63,397 bases of DNA from Phormidesmis priestleyi BC1401 (GTDB lineage: Bacteria > Cyanobacteriota > Cyanobacteriia > Leptolyngbyales > Leptolyngbyaceae), in contig NZ_LXYR01000029.1 of the NCBI RefSeq assembly GCF_001650195.1, forward strand, positions 1 through 63,397, in the 5' to 3' direction. Shown here in pieces: positions 35,327-43,667 of this stretch. The notes under the pieces are model-generated. The model did not search any database. It was not told the origin of the DNA and was given only the letters and a program-made list of their open reading frames with translations. Position 1 is the stretch's first letter, and the number at the start of each line of letters is the position of its first letter. The translations under genes were made by a program, and so were the position numbers.

Positions 35327-35944
35327 ATGAATCGCCCTTTAGATCACACCCCTCAACTGCAGACTTTGATGCGATCGAGGGGTGTGTCTACGTTTAAAGA
35401 ACTCAGCCAAAAAGCGGGCATTTCTGAACAACAAATTAGGCGGCTGCGTCGAGGTCAGATCGGGCAGATGCGGCTAGAAACCCTTCAAAAACTCAGTCAA
35501 GCGTTGCGGATAACGATCGCGGATTTGCTCAAAATGTTCTCAGAAGAAACCCCTGAAACTGCGTCTCTTCAGCACGAATATCAAAGACTCCAATCTCAAC
35601 TGAGCCAGCAGCGAGACGATCTTTGGCAAGAATTTCAACAAACGAGTCTGCAAACTTTAGAGCCGTGGCTGTTGCAGTGGTCAGCCGCCGCTTATGCTGC
35701 TCAACAAAATCCCCAACTGACGGCTGTAAAACTATTGCCGCTCGTGCGCCCGATCGAGCAATTAATTCAGCAGTGGGGCATTGAAGCGATCGGCACCGTG
35801 GGCAGCGAAATTCCCTACGATCCCCAGGTTCATCAACTGATGAGCGGCACGGCTGAACCGGGAGAATTAGTTAAAGTGCGCTATGCAGGCTATCAGCAGC
35901 CCGATCGCTTACTCCATCGCGTTAAAGTCAGTCTCGTGGCGTAG
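35327..35944 (+). CDS. Helix-turn-helix protein with coiled coil and GrpE-like C-terminal domain
   Basis: 205 residues from ATG 35327. N-terminal XRE/HTH domain (about 8-70): LMRSRGVSTFKELSQKAGISEQQIRRLRRGQ. A coiled coil follows (about 80-115, SLQHEYQRLQSQLSQQRDDL). The last 60 residues, IGTVGSEIPYDPQVHQLM ... VRYAGYQQPDRLLHRVKVSL, match the beta-domain of GrpE, including Asp-Pro-x-x-His-Gln and the late Gly-Tyr. GrpE releases ADP from DnaK; in this context the domain might couple DNA binding to chaperone state, which is inference. I chose this start because the upstream ATG is inside the hairpin. Lies between two dps genes. Confidence 0.78.
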   Translation: MNRPLDHTPQLQTLMRSRGVSTFKELSQKAGISEQQIRRLRRGQIGQMRLETLQKLSQALRITIADLLKMFSEETPETASLQHEYQRLQSQLSQQRDDLWQEFQQTSLQTLEPWLLQWSAAAYAAQQNPQLTAVKLLPLVRPIEQLIQQWGIEAIGTVGSEIPYDPQVHQLMSGTAEPGELVKVRYAGYQQPDRLLHRVKVSLVA

Positions 35945-35992
35945 CTGTAGCGATATAATCCTGTTAACCTTCCCATTGCAAATCTTTAAACA

Positions 35993-36460
35993 ATGTCTAT
36001 GCTGCAACACTTTCGCCTGTGGAGTCTGACCATTGCTTTAGGCGGTCTAACCCTTACGTCAACGATGAGTGCCGCTTCAGCAAGCAGCTTAACGGCTGAG
36101 ATTGGTGGATTGCGAAATCGTAATGGGCAACTGTGCTTTAGCGTGTTCTCAACCAGTCAAGGCTTTCCAACGAACGGGGATAACGCAGTGCAAAATAAGT
36201 GTGTAAAAATCACGAATGTCTCAATGAGAGTCACCTTCAAATCGCTGTCACCCGGAAACTATGCGATCGCCGTCTTACACGATGAAAACAACGATCGGCA
36301 GGCAAACCGAAACTTCTTAGGGTTGCCCACCGAAGGCTTCGGGTTTTCAAGAAATCCAGCGATCCTTACAGGTGCACCCAAGTTTGCTGATGCAGCCGTC
36401 TCAGTTGCAGGTGAAAATACTACGACTCAGATTCAACTGAGATACTTACTAGGGAAGTGA
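35993..36460 (+). CDS. DUF2141 exported protein
   Basis: 155 residues with a signal peptide ending near SAASASS. The mature part is a DUF2141 domain: LTAEIGGLRNRNGQLCFSVF, a conserved pair of cysteines (Cys in QLCFS and NKCVK), then LSPGNYAIAVLHDENNDRQ and GLPTEGFGFSRN. Predicted periplasmic beta-sandwich of unknown role. Member of the oxidative-island run by position only. Confidence 0.85.
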   Translation: MSMLQHFRLWSLTIALGGLTLTSTMSAASASSLTAEIGGLRNRNGQLCFSVFSTSQGFPTNGDNAVQNKCVKITNVSMRVTFKSLSPGNYAIAVLHDENNDRQANRNFLGLPTEGFGFSRNPAILTGAPKFADAAVSVAGENTTTQIQLRYLLGK

Positions 36461-36607
36461 ATTGCTCCACAGTACTTTTTAACTAAAAAATATAGATTCC
36501 ATTAGATCAATAAGACTTTGGCGATTCTTCATCCTTGCGAGTGATGCTATCCCTATGTCGATTTGTTGCAATGGTATATAGCAAACTAGCGCTTGAGAGT
36601 GAATAAG

Positions 36608-37153
36608 ATGCGTAAATTGAACATCGGACTAACGGATGAGCAACGCAAGGGTGTTACCGAACTGTTGAACAAAGACTTGTCTAACACCTATCTGTTAATC
36701 ATCAAAACCAAGAAATATCACTGGGATGTCACCGGACCAGAGTTCCGCTCACTTCACCAAATGTGGGATGAACAGTACCAAATCTTGAGCACAAACGTTG
36801 ACGCGATCGCTGAACGGGTTCGGATGTTGGGCGGCTTTCCGATCGGAACGGCTGAAGAGTTCTTGAAGTATTCCTCTATCAAAGAACACTCAGGCGACGT
36901 GCCCCCTTCTGACCACATGGTGTCAAACTTAGTCGATGACCACGAACAAATCATCCGCGGCTTGCGTGAGCACATTGACCAATGCTCCGAAAAGTTTCAC
37001 GATGAAGGAACCGCAGACTTCTTGACAGGGCTGATGGAAGGACACGAGGAAATGGCTTGGATGCTCCGCTCATTTATTGAAGGCAAAGCGATTAAGCCTG
37101 ACGGTCAACAAGCTCCTGCAAACCTCAAGTTTCCCGCAGGTGTTGGCAGCTAA
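36608..37153 (+). CDS. Dps-family DNA-protection/mini-ferritin protein (second copy)
   Basis: 181 residues from ATG 36608; TTG and GTG codons further upstream are in frame but add only five residues. Ferroxidase region TKKYHWDVTGPEFRSLHQMWDEQY near 37-60, and the end of the bundle GHEEMAWMLRSFIEG. A C-terminal tail (KPDGQQAPANLKFPAGVGS) is absent from the first copy. Sequence differs strongly from the 34.8-kb Dps, so this is not a recent duplication; it resembles the DpsA-type group. Followed by a clear terminator at 37299-37339. Confidence 0.92.
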   Translation: MRKLNIGLTDEQRKGVTELLNKDLSNTYLLIIKTKKYHWDVTGPEFRSLHQMWDEQYQILSTNVDAIAERVRMLGGFPIGTAEEFLKYSSIKEHSGDVPPSDHMVSNLVDDHEQIIRGLREHIDQCSEKFHDEGTADFLTGLMEGHEEMAWMLRSFIEGKAIKPDGQQAPANLKFPAGVGS

Positions 37154-37169
37154 CTCGCTTAGTTTGATG

Positions 37170-37298
37170 ACTAAGTAGGTAGACAGAATCAACGGTAAGA
37201 CACATTTCGGCTCTGCTTAAAGCTAGAATTCCCAGCAGGTTGAGCAGAGTCGAAACCCATCGACACGAGTGACTCTAACCGAGCCTGTCTATCCAGTA
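37170..37298. repeat. Degenerate MITE with TAAGTAGGTAGACAG-type ends
   Basis: Left end TAAGTAGGTAGACAGAATCAAC and right end CTGTCTATCCAGTAGA are inverted relatives. Similar ends bound the repeat at 50647-50805 (AAGTAGGTAGGCA...TGTCTACTTA). The interior CAGGTTGAGCAGAGTCGAAACC...ACACGAGTGAC recurs at 55773-55806 in altered form. Confidence 0.55.
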
Positions 37299-37339
37299 GA
37301 TAAGAGATGAGCATATTAACCGCTCATCTCTTATTTTTT
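37299..37339 (+). terminator. Rho-independent terminator of the second dps
   Basis: GATAAGAGATGAGC and GCTCATCTCTTAT form a 13-bp stem with a 9-nt loop followed by TTTTTT. It lies 145 bp after dps and just before the convergent hydrolase gene end. Strong by sequence in the plus direction. Confidence 0.85.
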
Positions 37340-38999
37340 AAAGGAGCGCCGCAAACGTAAGCAAACGAGTTAAATTACTGGGAAGCTGATTGTTCAAGCG
37401 CAGAGGCAAATCTGAGGTAGACAGCGACTGAGCGTAAGCAGAAGTCAAAAAAGGTGCATAAGTCTTTGCGTCTGAGGTTGTCTGCTCGATAAAGGCAAGG
37501 CTGACTCCTTGCAGCAATCGACGTAGCGGTGCAACATCTTGACCCCGCCGCTCTTTAACGAGAGTTCCTTGAGCGATCGCGCCTCCAAAACTTGCGGGAT
37601 CACTGACGCTGAGATGAGTGCCACCGATCGCGGTCAACAAATATTTTGGGTTAGGCAACTGCGTAAAGGGCTGAAGCTGTTGACTAAAGGCAGGAGCCAG
37701 CGTGTCATCGGTTCCAGTCAAAATTAAGGTAGGGGTCGCGACTTGAGACAATCCAGATTTACCAAAGATTTGTCCGATCGCTGGGTTGAGCGCGATCGCC
37801 TGCACCACTCGCCGATCTCGCAGGCTGAAACGATTTTCTGACAGCCCAGTTGCGGCACATTGCAGCCAGTCTGCCGGAACTCGCTGTAGCAGATTGCCGC
37901 CTCGACAAAATTGACGCAACTCATCCAGGTTCAGTTCTGCACCCGCCAATGCCAACGCCTCATAGCCGCCGAGAGAATGCCCAATTACCGTTACCTGCCG
38001 AGTGTTGAGCTTGCCTTGCAGGAAACCCGATTCTTGGTTGAGTCGCGTCAGTTCATCCAAAATAAACTGAATGTCTTTAGGGCGATCGATAAATTCTTTT
38101 GCTGGAATAAGCTGGTCAAGATTGAGCGAGACTGGCAGCCCGTTTTGAGCGGTAGAGGGATGCTCGATCGCTGCCACCGTCAAACCATGAGACGCTAAAT
38201 GACGAGCAAGATAGGCTAAAAAGCCTCGATTTGCCTCAAATCCTGGGACGAGAACCACGAGAGGACCGCGGGTTTTGCCACTCCAATACACATCGACGGG
38301 CAGGTTGCGACTTCTGGCATGATCGTAGAGTGGAAGCGTCTGTTGCTGCACCGATTCAGAACCCGGATTAGACGGGTCAAAGCTCGATCGAAAGTCAGAA
38401 TCGGTCTTAAGGCTCCGCTCTAATAAGGAACTAACGGCTTGACTCTTCCAGTAAGAGAAATTGAGCTGAGAGGCGATATCGATCGCTTTTGTGACATCCA
38501 CCGTCACTGTTTCTTGCGGGATCGCTTTGAGCACTGCGATCGCATCTAACCCATTTGCCTGTCGCGCCGCTAACCAAAAACTTGCCTGAAGTTGCTCGAT
38601 CGTTAGCCCAGGTACGGCTTGCTGCAACGATGACAAAAGCTGCTTTCCCGAAGGCGACTTCAAAAGTTCATCAACGATTTGACCCCCAAAATTAGGGTCT
38701 AACTGCAAACGGCTGGTCAGTGATTTCCGCACCTGTGGAGTCAACACAGGTGCATAGAGCTGTAGCGCTGAAGGAACTTCGCCAGTTTTGGCGAAGCGTT
38801 CTAAATCTCCAACCGCAACAGACTGCTCAAACGGACCCAGCCGCAGATTTAGTCGCTCTGCCGCCAAACCCGGTAGAGCGGCTCCGATCGTCAGAGCGAT
38901 CGAGAGACTGCCAAACAAACCACGAAAAACAGGGTTTAAACACTGAGGCAATCGTTTCTGTCTTTTTATCAGTTGTAATTGTCGCTTCACGATCGCCAT
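37338..38999 (-). CDS. Exported alpha/beta hydrolase with DUF1400 N-terminal domain
   Basis: 553 residues. Signal peptide (LFGSLSIALTIGAALPGLAA), then a DUF1400 domain (about 48-190: LRLGPFEQSVAVGDLERFAKTG, LLSSLQQAVPGLTIEQLQASF) typical of cyanobacterial exported hydrolases. The alpha/beta hydrolase part has LVVLVPGFEANRGFL, the nucleophile in GHSLGGYEAL near 340 and an acid/His late in the chain (LTGTDDTLAP, GGTHLSVSD). Probably an extracytoplasmic esterase or lipase; substrate unknown. Converges on dps. Confidence 0.86.
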   Translation of the reverse strand: MAIVKRQLQLIKRQKRLPQCLNPVFRGLFGSLSIALTIGAALPGLAAERLNLRLGPFEQSVAVGDLERFAKTGEVPSALQLYAPVLTPQVRKSLTSRLQLDPNFGGQIVDELLKSPSGKQLLSSLQQAVPGLTIEQLQASFWLAARQANGLDAIAVLKAIPQETVTVDVTKAIDIASQLNFSYWKSQAVSSLLERSLKTDSDFRSSFDPSNPGSESVQQQTLPLYDHARSRNLPVDVYWSGKTRGPLVVLVPGFEANRGFLAYLARHLASHGLTVAAIEHPSTAQNGLPVSLNLDQLIPAKEFIDRPKDIQFILDELTRLNQESGFLQGKLNTRQVTVIGHSLGGYEALALAGAELNLDELRQFCRGGNLLQRVPADWLQCAATGLSENRFSLRDRRVVQAIALNPAIGQIFGKSGLSQVATPTLILTGTDDTLAPAFSQQLQPFTQLPNPKYLLTAIGGTHLSVSDPASFGGAIAQGTLVKERRGQDVAPLRRLLQGVSLAFIEQTTSDAKTYAPFLTSAYAQSLSTSDLPLRLNNQLPSNLTRLLTFAALL

Positions 39000-39123
39000 C
39001 CTCTGCCCGTTGTGTCAATCAACCCCTTGATTGTAGAACTGACACAAATTCTTTCCCCAGGTTCCCACAAGATTAAAAGCGTTCGTCATCGTTCAGAAGG
39101 TTTCCACTCGTCTGGACGCTACG

Positions 39124-40341
39124 TCAGTTTGACTTGACCTCATCTCGTTCAGTTCTCACCCACGCTTTTTGAGGACGAATCAAAAACTTGAGGTAGAGCG
39201 GAACTTTCCACAGAATGTAGAAAGGAACCGCAAGCAACTCGCGCAACGGCAGGTCAACTCGTCCAAACTTTGCCCAAGCTGCCAAGACTGCACTCATGAG
39301 CACTAACCCGGCGATCGCCAAAACACCCACGGGTATCCACGATGCGCCTAAGAAAACCGCCGCTAGAGAACTTAGCGTGCAGCCTATCCACAAAACAACT
39401 AAGAGAGAGAGCGGGGGAACGCACAGATCTAAGGCAAGGGCTAACAAATCAACTCGCCTCTTCTGCAATGAAGCTTTCACCAGAACCGGAACGTAAGTCA
39501 AGATTGACTGAAGATGCCCATGCTCCCAGCGAGTTCTTTGAGTCTCAGCCGCTCGATCGTGCTGAGGTAGACAGCCCGTTACAGTCGCATCTGGGCAAAA
39601 AACAGGAGGATAGCCAGCGATCGTCAAATCTAAGCCGAGTTTCATATCCTCAACAATATGACCAGTTGCCAAATCCGCCGATCGAATGACCGACCACGGA
39701 AAAGCCATCCCCGTCCCCGTTAACAAGCAAGGCAACCCAAAGCGCAAAAGCCCACTGGGACGAACCAAATTTTTCACCTTAAAAGCAAAAGCAGAGATAG
39801 CGTGCTTGGGAGTAGCCTGAGAAGGCTTTTCCATTAGATAGGTTGCCTGCATCGGGCGTTCCAGTAAGATCGCTCGTTGGCTTAGGGTTGCGATCGCTCC
39901 CAGCTCAACTTGACAATCGGCATCGACAATGACCACCACATCAGGCGGGTCAGTTTCAAGGAAGCGCAATCCAAAGTCCAATGCATACCCTTTGCCTGTG
40001 TGGGCTAGATCGTGGCGCTCAATGACGATCGCGCCTCCTCCACGGGCGACTTCAGCGGTTGCATCACTACAGTTGTCTGCAATCACTATGAGGCGATCCT
40101 GCTGTTTTAAAACAGATGACAGCCCAATTAATGTAGACGAGATGCCCCTCTCTTCATTATGAGCGGGCACTAACACAGCAACTCTAATATCTTGCCAATG
40201 ATGTTGACTTGCGATCGAAGACGTTGGAAACAGGGCAGCAGCGCACTCGGTCAAAAGAATCAGGCTTAAAAACAGAATGCTAGAGGCACCAAAGCACAGA
40301 ACGGTGTCGATCCCCAAGAGCAAAAGCTGACTGATCGACAT
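39124..40341 (-). CDS. Membrane family 2 glycosyltransferase (processive-type)
   Basis: 405 residues. An N-terminal membrane segment, a cytoplasmic GT2 catalytic domain with VLVPAHNEERG, VDADCQ and EDMKLGL, and QRTRWEHGH, the QxxRW motif typical of processive enzymes. It ends with two or three C-terminal membrane segments. Last gene of the exopolysaccharide cluster in the direction of transcription, separated from it by 390 bp. Likely extends or modifies the polymer, or makes a glycolipid; donor unknown. Confidence 0.85.
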   Translation of the reverse strand: MSISQLLLLGIDTVLCFGASSILFLSLILLTECAAALFPTSSIASQHHWQDIRVAVLVPAHNEERGISSTLIGLSSVLKQQDRLIVIADNCSDATAEVARGGGAIVIERHDLAHTGKGYALDFGLRFLETDPPDVVVIVDADCQVELGAIATLSQRAILLERPMQATYLMEKPSQATPKHAISAFAFKVKNLVRPSGLLRFGLPCLLTGTGMAFPWSVIRSADLATGHIVEDMKLGLDLTIAGYPPVFCPDATVTGCLPQHDRAAETQRTRWEHGHLQSILTYVPVLVKASLQKRRVDLLALALDLCVPPLSLLVVLWIGCTLSSLAAVFLGASWIPVGVLAIAGLVLMSAVLAAWAKFGRVDLPLRELLAVPFYILWKVPLYLKFLIRPQKAWVRTERDEVKSN

Positions 40342-40733
40342 TTAGCTACCACCTTGCTCGATTCTTGTAGAAATAGATTTAGAGCGTAGAATCCACAGAC
40401 TCATGAGCAAATTGACCTTACTAGAGGTTTGCACAAACTTTGTTTCATTAGAGTGGACGACCTCAAGGGAAAAACTACCTACCTTAGACAATAGGCTGGA
40501 CAATTTTAAACCGCCAACGGCAGAATGAGGTTTCCAGCATCATCACTGAGGCAAACGCCAACGGTGGAATACGGGTTTCAGTATCCATCTCAAAAAATGT
40601 CCAGAGTATTGAAGGTAGAGTGTAATACTTGATCAGTAAAAAGTAAGACACTCGTAGATTACTTTCATACGAGGAACCAATTTCAATATCTCTATCTTTA
40701 GAGACATCCCACAGCGTAAGCTTTTATGTTTCT
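40342..40733. repeat. Intergenic region with a short imperfect direct repeat
   Basis: About 390 bp between two minus-strand genes. The stretch 40508-40540 (AAACCGCCAACGGCAGAATG...TTTCCAGCAT) recurs as 40553-40584 (AAACGCCAACGGTGGAATAC...TTTCAGTAT), an offset of 45 bp. No gene, known RNA or terminator is recognised. Confidence 0.5.
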
Positions 40734-41630
40734 TCAACTAGACCTAAACCCATAGGTTTGAGAACTCTTTACAAAAGTCTCATATCGTCCTGGAGGAATA
40801 TCTGCCTTAGCTGATATCATGATGGCTTTCGCTCTTGATGGCATCTCTGATAAAAACTTTTGCAGTTGCTGGTCTGACAGTGTTTGGTCTCCCCAATATT
40901 CGTAACAGATGCCTTCCGTATCGTAGAAGTGACCAGATTGCTGTTGAAGAACTTGATCAACAAAAGTGCCATACAACAAGTATTCAGACAGATGCCATGA
41001 ATTACAGACCGCTTCTACCCATCCTCGTCCAGAAACCTTCTCAAGGTGCCGATGCAACTTTAGAGCGTTATCTCGCCTCCACGTGATGACTTGCCCAACA
41101 TATCCTGGTTTTGGGAGAGGAGTTGCAGGTAGCCCAAGTAATTGGCCTGTCGCATTAAGCCATTTATCCTGTATTGGAAATTCTGCTGCAAATTCTGGGG
41201 TTAACTGGTTAGGAATATGTAAAAGTCGAACTCGATCTCCATCCACAAAACTTTCTAGATCCATTGGGCGGATAAACGTCACATCCGAATCAATGTAGAC
41301 CAAGATATCTTCACTCACCTGTTGAGGAACGGCAAGCTTAACAACTTGCTGCAACAGCCAATTGCGAACAAACCCAGTCTTAAAGTTCAACCAGCCGTTT
41401 TTAACGATCGGAAGACGCTGAACCCACCAGGGTAATATTGACTCGACGGTGACTATTTCTGTATTTGGCTTTTTTAATTGACTGAAAAGAGAAAGATCTT
41501 TAGCTGGAACGATGATGTAGTGGGTAGCTGAAGGAGTTACAAACTGTTCAATGCTCCAGGATAGTAGTCGGCATCGCTCAAAATCTGGAGCATAGCTAGG
41601 AGTAATAATCGCGGAACTAAAGGGATTCAT
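40734..41630 (-). CDS. DUF6492-type protein, probable glycosyltransferase
   Basis: 298 residues. An N-terminal Rossmann-like start (SAIITPSYAPDFERCRLL), a central acidic motif YIDSDVTFIRP near 122 that looks like the DxD of GT-A enzymes, and an aromatic C-terminal half (CYEYWGDQTLSDQQL). DUF6492 proteins are found in polysaccharide loci. Only 5 bp after the GT14-type gene, so it is part of the same transcript. Specific linkage unknown. Confidence 0.7.
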   Translation of the reverse strand: MNPFSSAIITPSYAPDFERCRLLSWSIEQFVTPSATHYIIVPAKDLSLFSQLKKPNTEIVTVESILPWWVQRLPIVKNGWLNFKTGFVRNWLLQQVVKLAVPQQVSEDILVYIDSDVTFIRPMDLESFVDGDRVRLLHIPNQLTPEFAAEFPIQDKWLNATGQLLGLPATPLPKPGYVGQVITWRRDNALKLHRHLEKVSGRGWVEAVCNSWHLSEYLLYGTFVDQVLQQQSGHFYDTEGICYEYWGDQTLSDQQLQKFLSEMPSRAKAIMISAKADIPPGRYETFVKSSQTYGFRSS

Positions 41631-41635
41631 GGTTA

Positions 41636-42631
41636 TTATGAATGTAAAAGATCAATTGAAGTCTTCAAACTTTGTGGATTTTGAAGTATTTTTGCATCTA
41701 ACAAGTCCAAAATTTCGCTATCTTGGGCTGGCTCAAACTTTCTCGCAAAGTGAATGTTGTCCTGAATTAACACTGGATAATCTTTAGCTCTAAGCGTGCG
41801 AGGGCGGCTGCTATCCTCTTCGCTGGCAAAATCAAGATAACGTTTGCAGTCATTGCAAAAATTGAACAGCCCACTGTTGATTAAGATAGTTTGGATGAAC
41901 GACTCATTAGGGCACACTGTTCTGCGATAATATTCAACTACCTGCGGGCTTTGTTGAGAAAAATCATATAGATATCTGACGCATTTGCTGGAAAGAGCGT
42001 GATAGTAAGAGCCGCCGTAGCATAAGAATTTTTCGTCAAATATGGGTGAATGAGCATTAGCACCCACCATCAAACAGTCATAGATTGAAAAAACTCTTAG
42101 GAAAGGCTGAACTTTCTCGATCGCAAGTTCCAATCGACCAAGCGCTCTGCTTTGAAGTGTCTGCTTAGGAATGACAAGCCCCGATCGCCAATACTGATAC
42201 AAGTAGCGATTACGCCCTTCCCGGCTTCCCCAAGGATTTTCTTTAGTATCAGAAAAAGCTTCAAAATAGCTGAGAAAACCGTCGTAGTGAGTCAGTTCTA
42301 AAAACTGCTCAATCATTAAAAGTGGCTGAGTTGGATAATCTTGACCAGAAAGATTGATCACCCAATCAAATTGAATCTGATGATCATAAGCCCACTCGAT
42401 CGCATCTAGATAACCCTGAAGCATTGAGAAGTCTCCGCGCCCTCCTTTACCGTTGAGCTTCAGGACTTGAGCGCCCAAAGCTTGCAGTGGCTCCACGTCT
42501 AGATGACTGACCGTGTAGTCGTGACTGATGATGATTTCAGAACTTGCACTCGATCGCTTGATGATTTGCACCAATCGCTGGATTTGCTCTGGAGCTTTAA
42601 AGGTTTGAATAATATAAAGGATTTTAATCAT
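41636..42631 (-). CDS. Core-2/I-branching (GT14-type) N-acetylglucosaminyltransferase-like protein
   Basis: 331 residues. The family pattern is clear: ILYIIQTFKAPEQIQRLVQ at the start, DWVINLSGQDYPTQP near 92, YGGSYYHALSSKCVRYLYDF near 195 and NESFIQTILINS near 230. Bacterial members add branching sugars such as GlcNAc or xylose to surface polysaccharides and need no metal. Its start overlaps the end of the preceding GT2 gene by 4 bp (coupled translation). Confidence 0.85.
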   Translation of the reverse strand: MIKILYIIQTFKAPEQIQRLVQIIKRSSASSEIIISHDYTVSHLDVEPLQALGAQVLKLNGKGGRGDFSMLQGYLDAIEWAYDHQIQFDWVINLSGQDYPTQPLLMIEQFLELTHYDGFLSYFEAFSDTKENPWGSREGRNRYLYQYWRSGLVIPKQTLQSRALGRLELAIEKVQPFLRVFSIYDCLMVGANAHSPIFDEKFLCYGGSYYHALSSKCVRYLYDFSQQSPQVVEYYRRTVCPNESFIQTILINSGLFNFCNDCKRYLDFASEEDSSRPRTLRAKDYPVLIQDNIHFARKFEPAQDSEILDLLDAKILQNPQSLKTSIDLLHS

Positions 42632-43632
42632 AGCTTTGCTTCAGTCAGTGAACGAGTTCGTTTAGCTGTGAGTCTCTCAATCTGTTGATAAATAGAGCGG
42701 GGTAAAAGCTTGAGTAGATAGGCAGCAGCCAAAGTCATTAGAGTCCGTCGGGGTTGCTCTAAAACGATCTGCCAGTGACTCATTAAAGCGCGATGCATCA
42801 GACTAACTGCCATCGAACTGGATTTCATTCGCACTGCACTTCGAGCTAAATATCGGAACAGATAAGCTCTGGCTGTGTCTTCCCATTCAGCAATAAGGTC
42901 AGGCGCGTAGGTACGAGTTTTCTCAAGCACCTTTTCTAGAAAATCAAACTGCTTGAGCAGGTTGGCAGACAATCCTCCTGAGTTAACTCGATAGAGGGTC
43001 AAAGCATCAGAAATACCCTCAAGTCGCCACTCGGTTTGAATCGCAATGCGTAACCAGCATTCAAGGTCTTCGGCTTGCCGGAAGTGTTCGTCAAAGTAGA
43101 CCGTTTCTTCACTTCCCAAGCGGTTGTCCTGAAATGCGATCGCATCCAATACTTCTCGCCTCAACACCGCTGCCGAACCATTTCCGATCGGGTTATCTCG
43201 CAGTAGGTCAGGGGGCGTAATTTCTATTAGTTTAGGCATTGTGTAAGTGCCTGAACGATTTCCAGATTCGTCAATAAATTCAGAACGGCTAAAACTAAGT
43301 CCTACGTTTGGAGAATTTTTTAAGTGGTGAACGTGCTTTTCTAATTTATCTGGAAGCCAGAGGTCATCACCATCTAAAAAAGCTATATAAGCTCCTTGTG
43401 CATGACGAATTCCTGTGTTTCTAGCTCCTGCTAAACCACGATTGGCTTGACGAATTAATGTCAGCCGGGGATCAGTAAATCGCTGGCAAATTTCGGCACT
43501 GCGATCGGGAGAGCCATCATCAATCATGAGGAGTTCAAAGTTCTGATAAGTCTGATTCAAGACTGACTGAACTGTAGACTCAACGTAGCTCTCAACATTG
43601 TAAATGGGGACGATAACAGAGACTTTTTTCAT
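42628..43632 (-). CDS. Family 2 glycosyltransferase (EpsE/WcaA-type)
   Basis: 334 residues, a GT-A fold. VSVIVPIYNVESYVESTVQSVL, the nucleotide-sugar motif LDGDDLWLPDKLEKH near 85 and DEHFRQAEDLECWLRI near 185 mark the family. It is cytosolic, adding one sugar to a lipid-linked repeat unit; donor cannot be told. Overlaps the next gene by 4 bp and lies 35 bp after the flippase gene. Clearly related to the GT2 at 46570-47529 (same LDxDDLWLPDKL motif), so the two may be duplicates. Confidence 0.9.
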   Translation of the reverse strand: MKKVSVIVPIYNVESYVESTVQSVLNQTYQNFELLMIDDGSPDRSAEICQRFTDPRLTLIRQANRGLAGARNTGIRHAQGAYIAFLDGDDLWLPDKLEKHVHHLKNSPNVGLSFSRSEFIDESGNRSGTYTMPKLIEITPPDLLRDNPIGNGSAAVLRREVLDAIAFQDNRLGSEETVYFDEHFRQAEDLECWLRIAIQTEWRLEGISDALTLYRVNSGGLSANLLKQFDFLEKVLEKTRTYAPDLIAEWEDTARAYLFRYLARSAVRMKSSSMAVSLMHRALMSHWQIVLEQPRRTLMTLAAAYLLKLLPRSIYQQIERLTAKRTRSLTEAKL

Positions 43633-43667
43633 CGCTCAGTTGCTGTAACTCTTAATGAACAGGTTGC

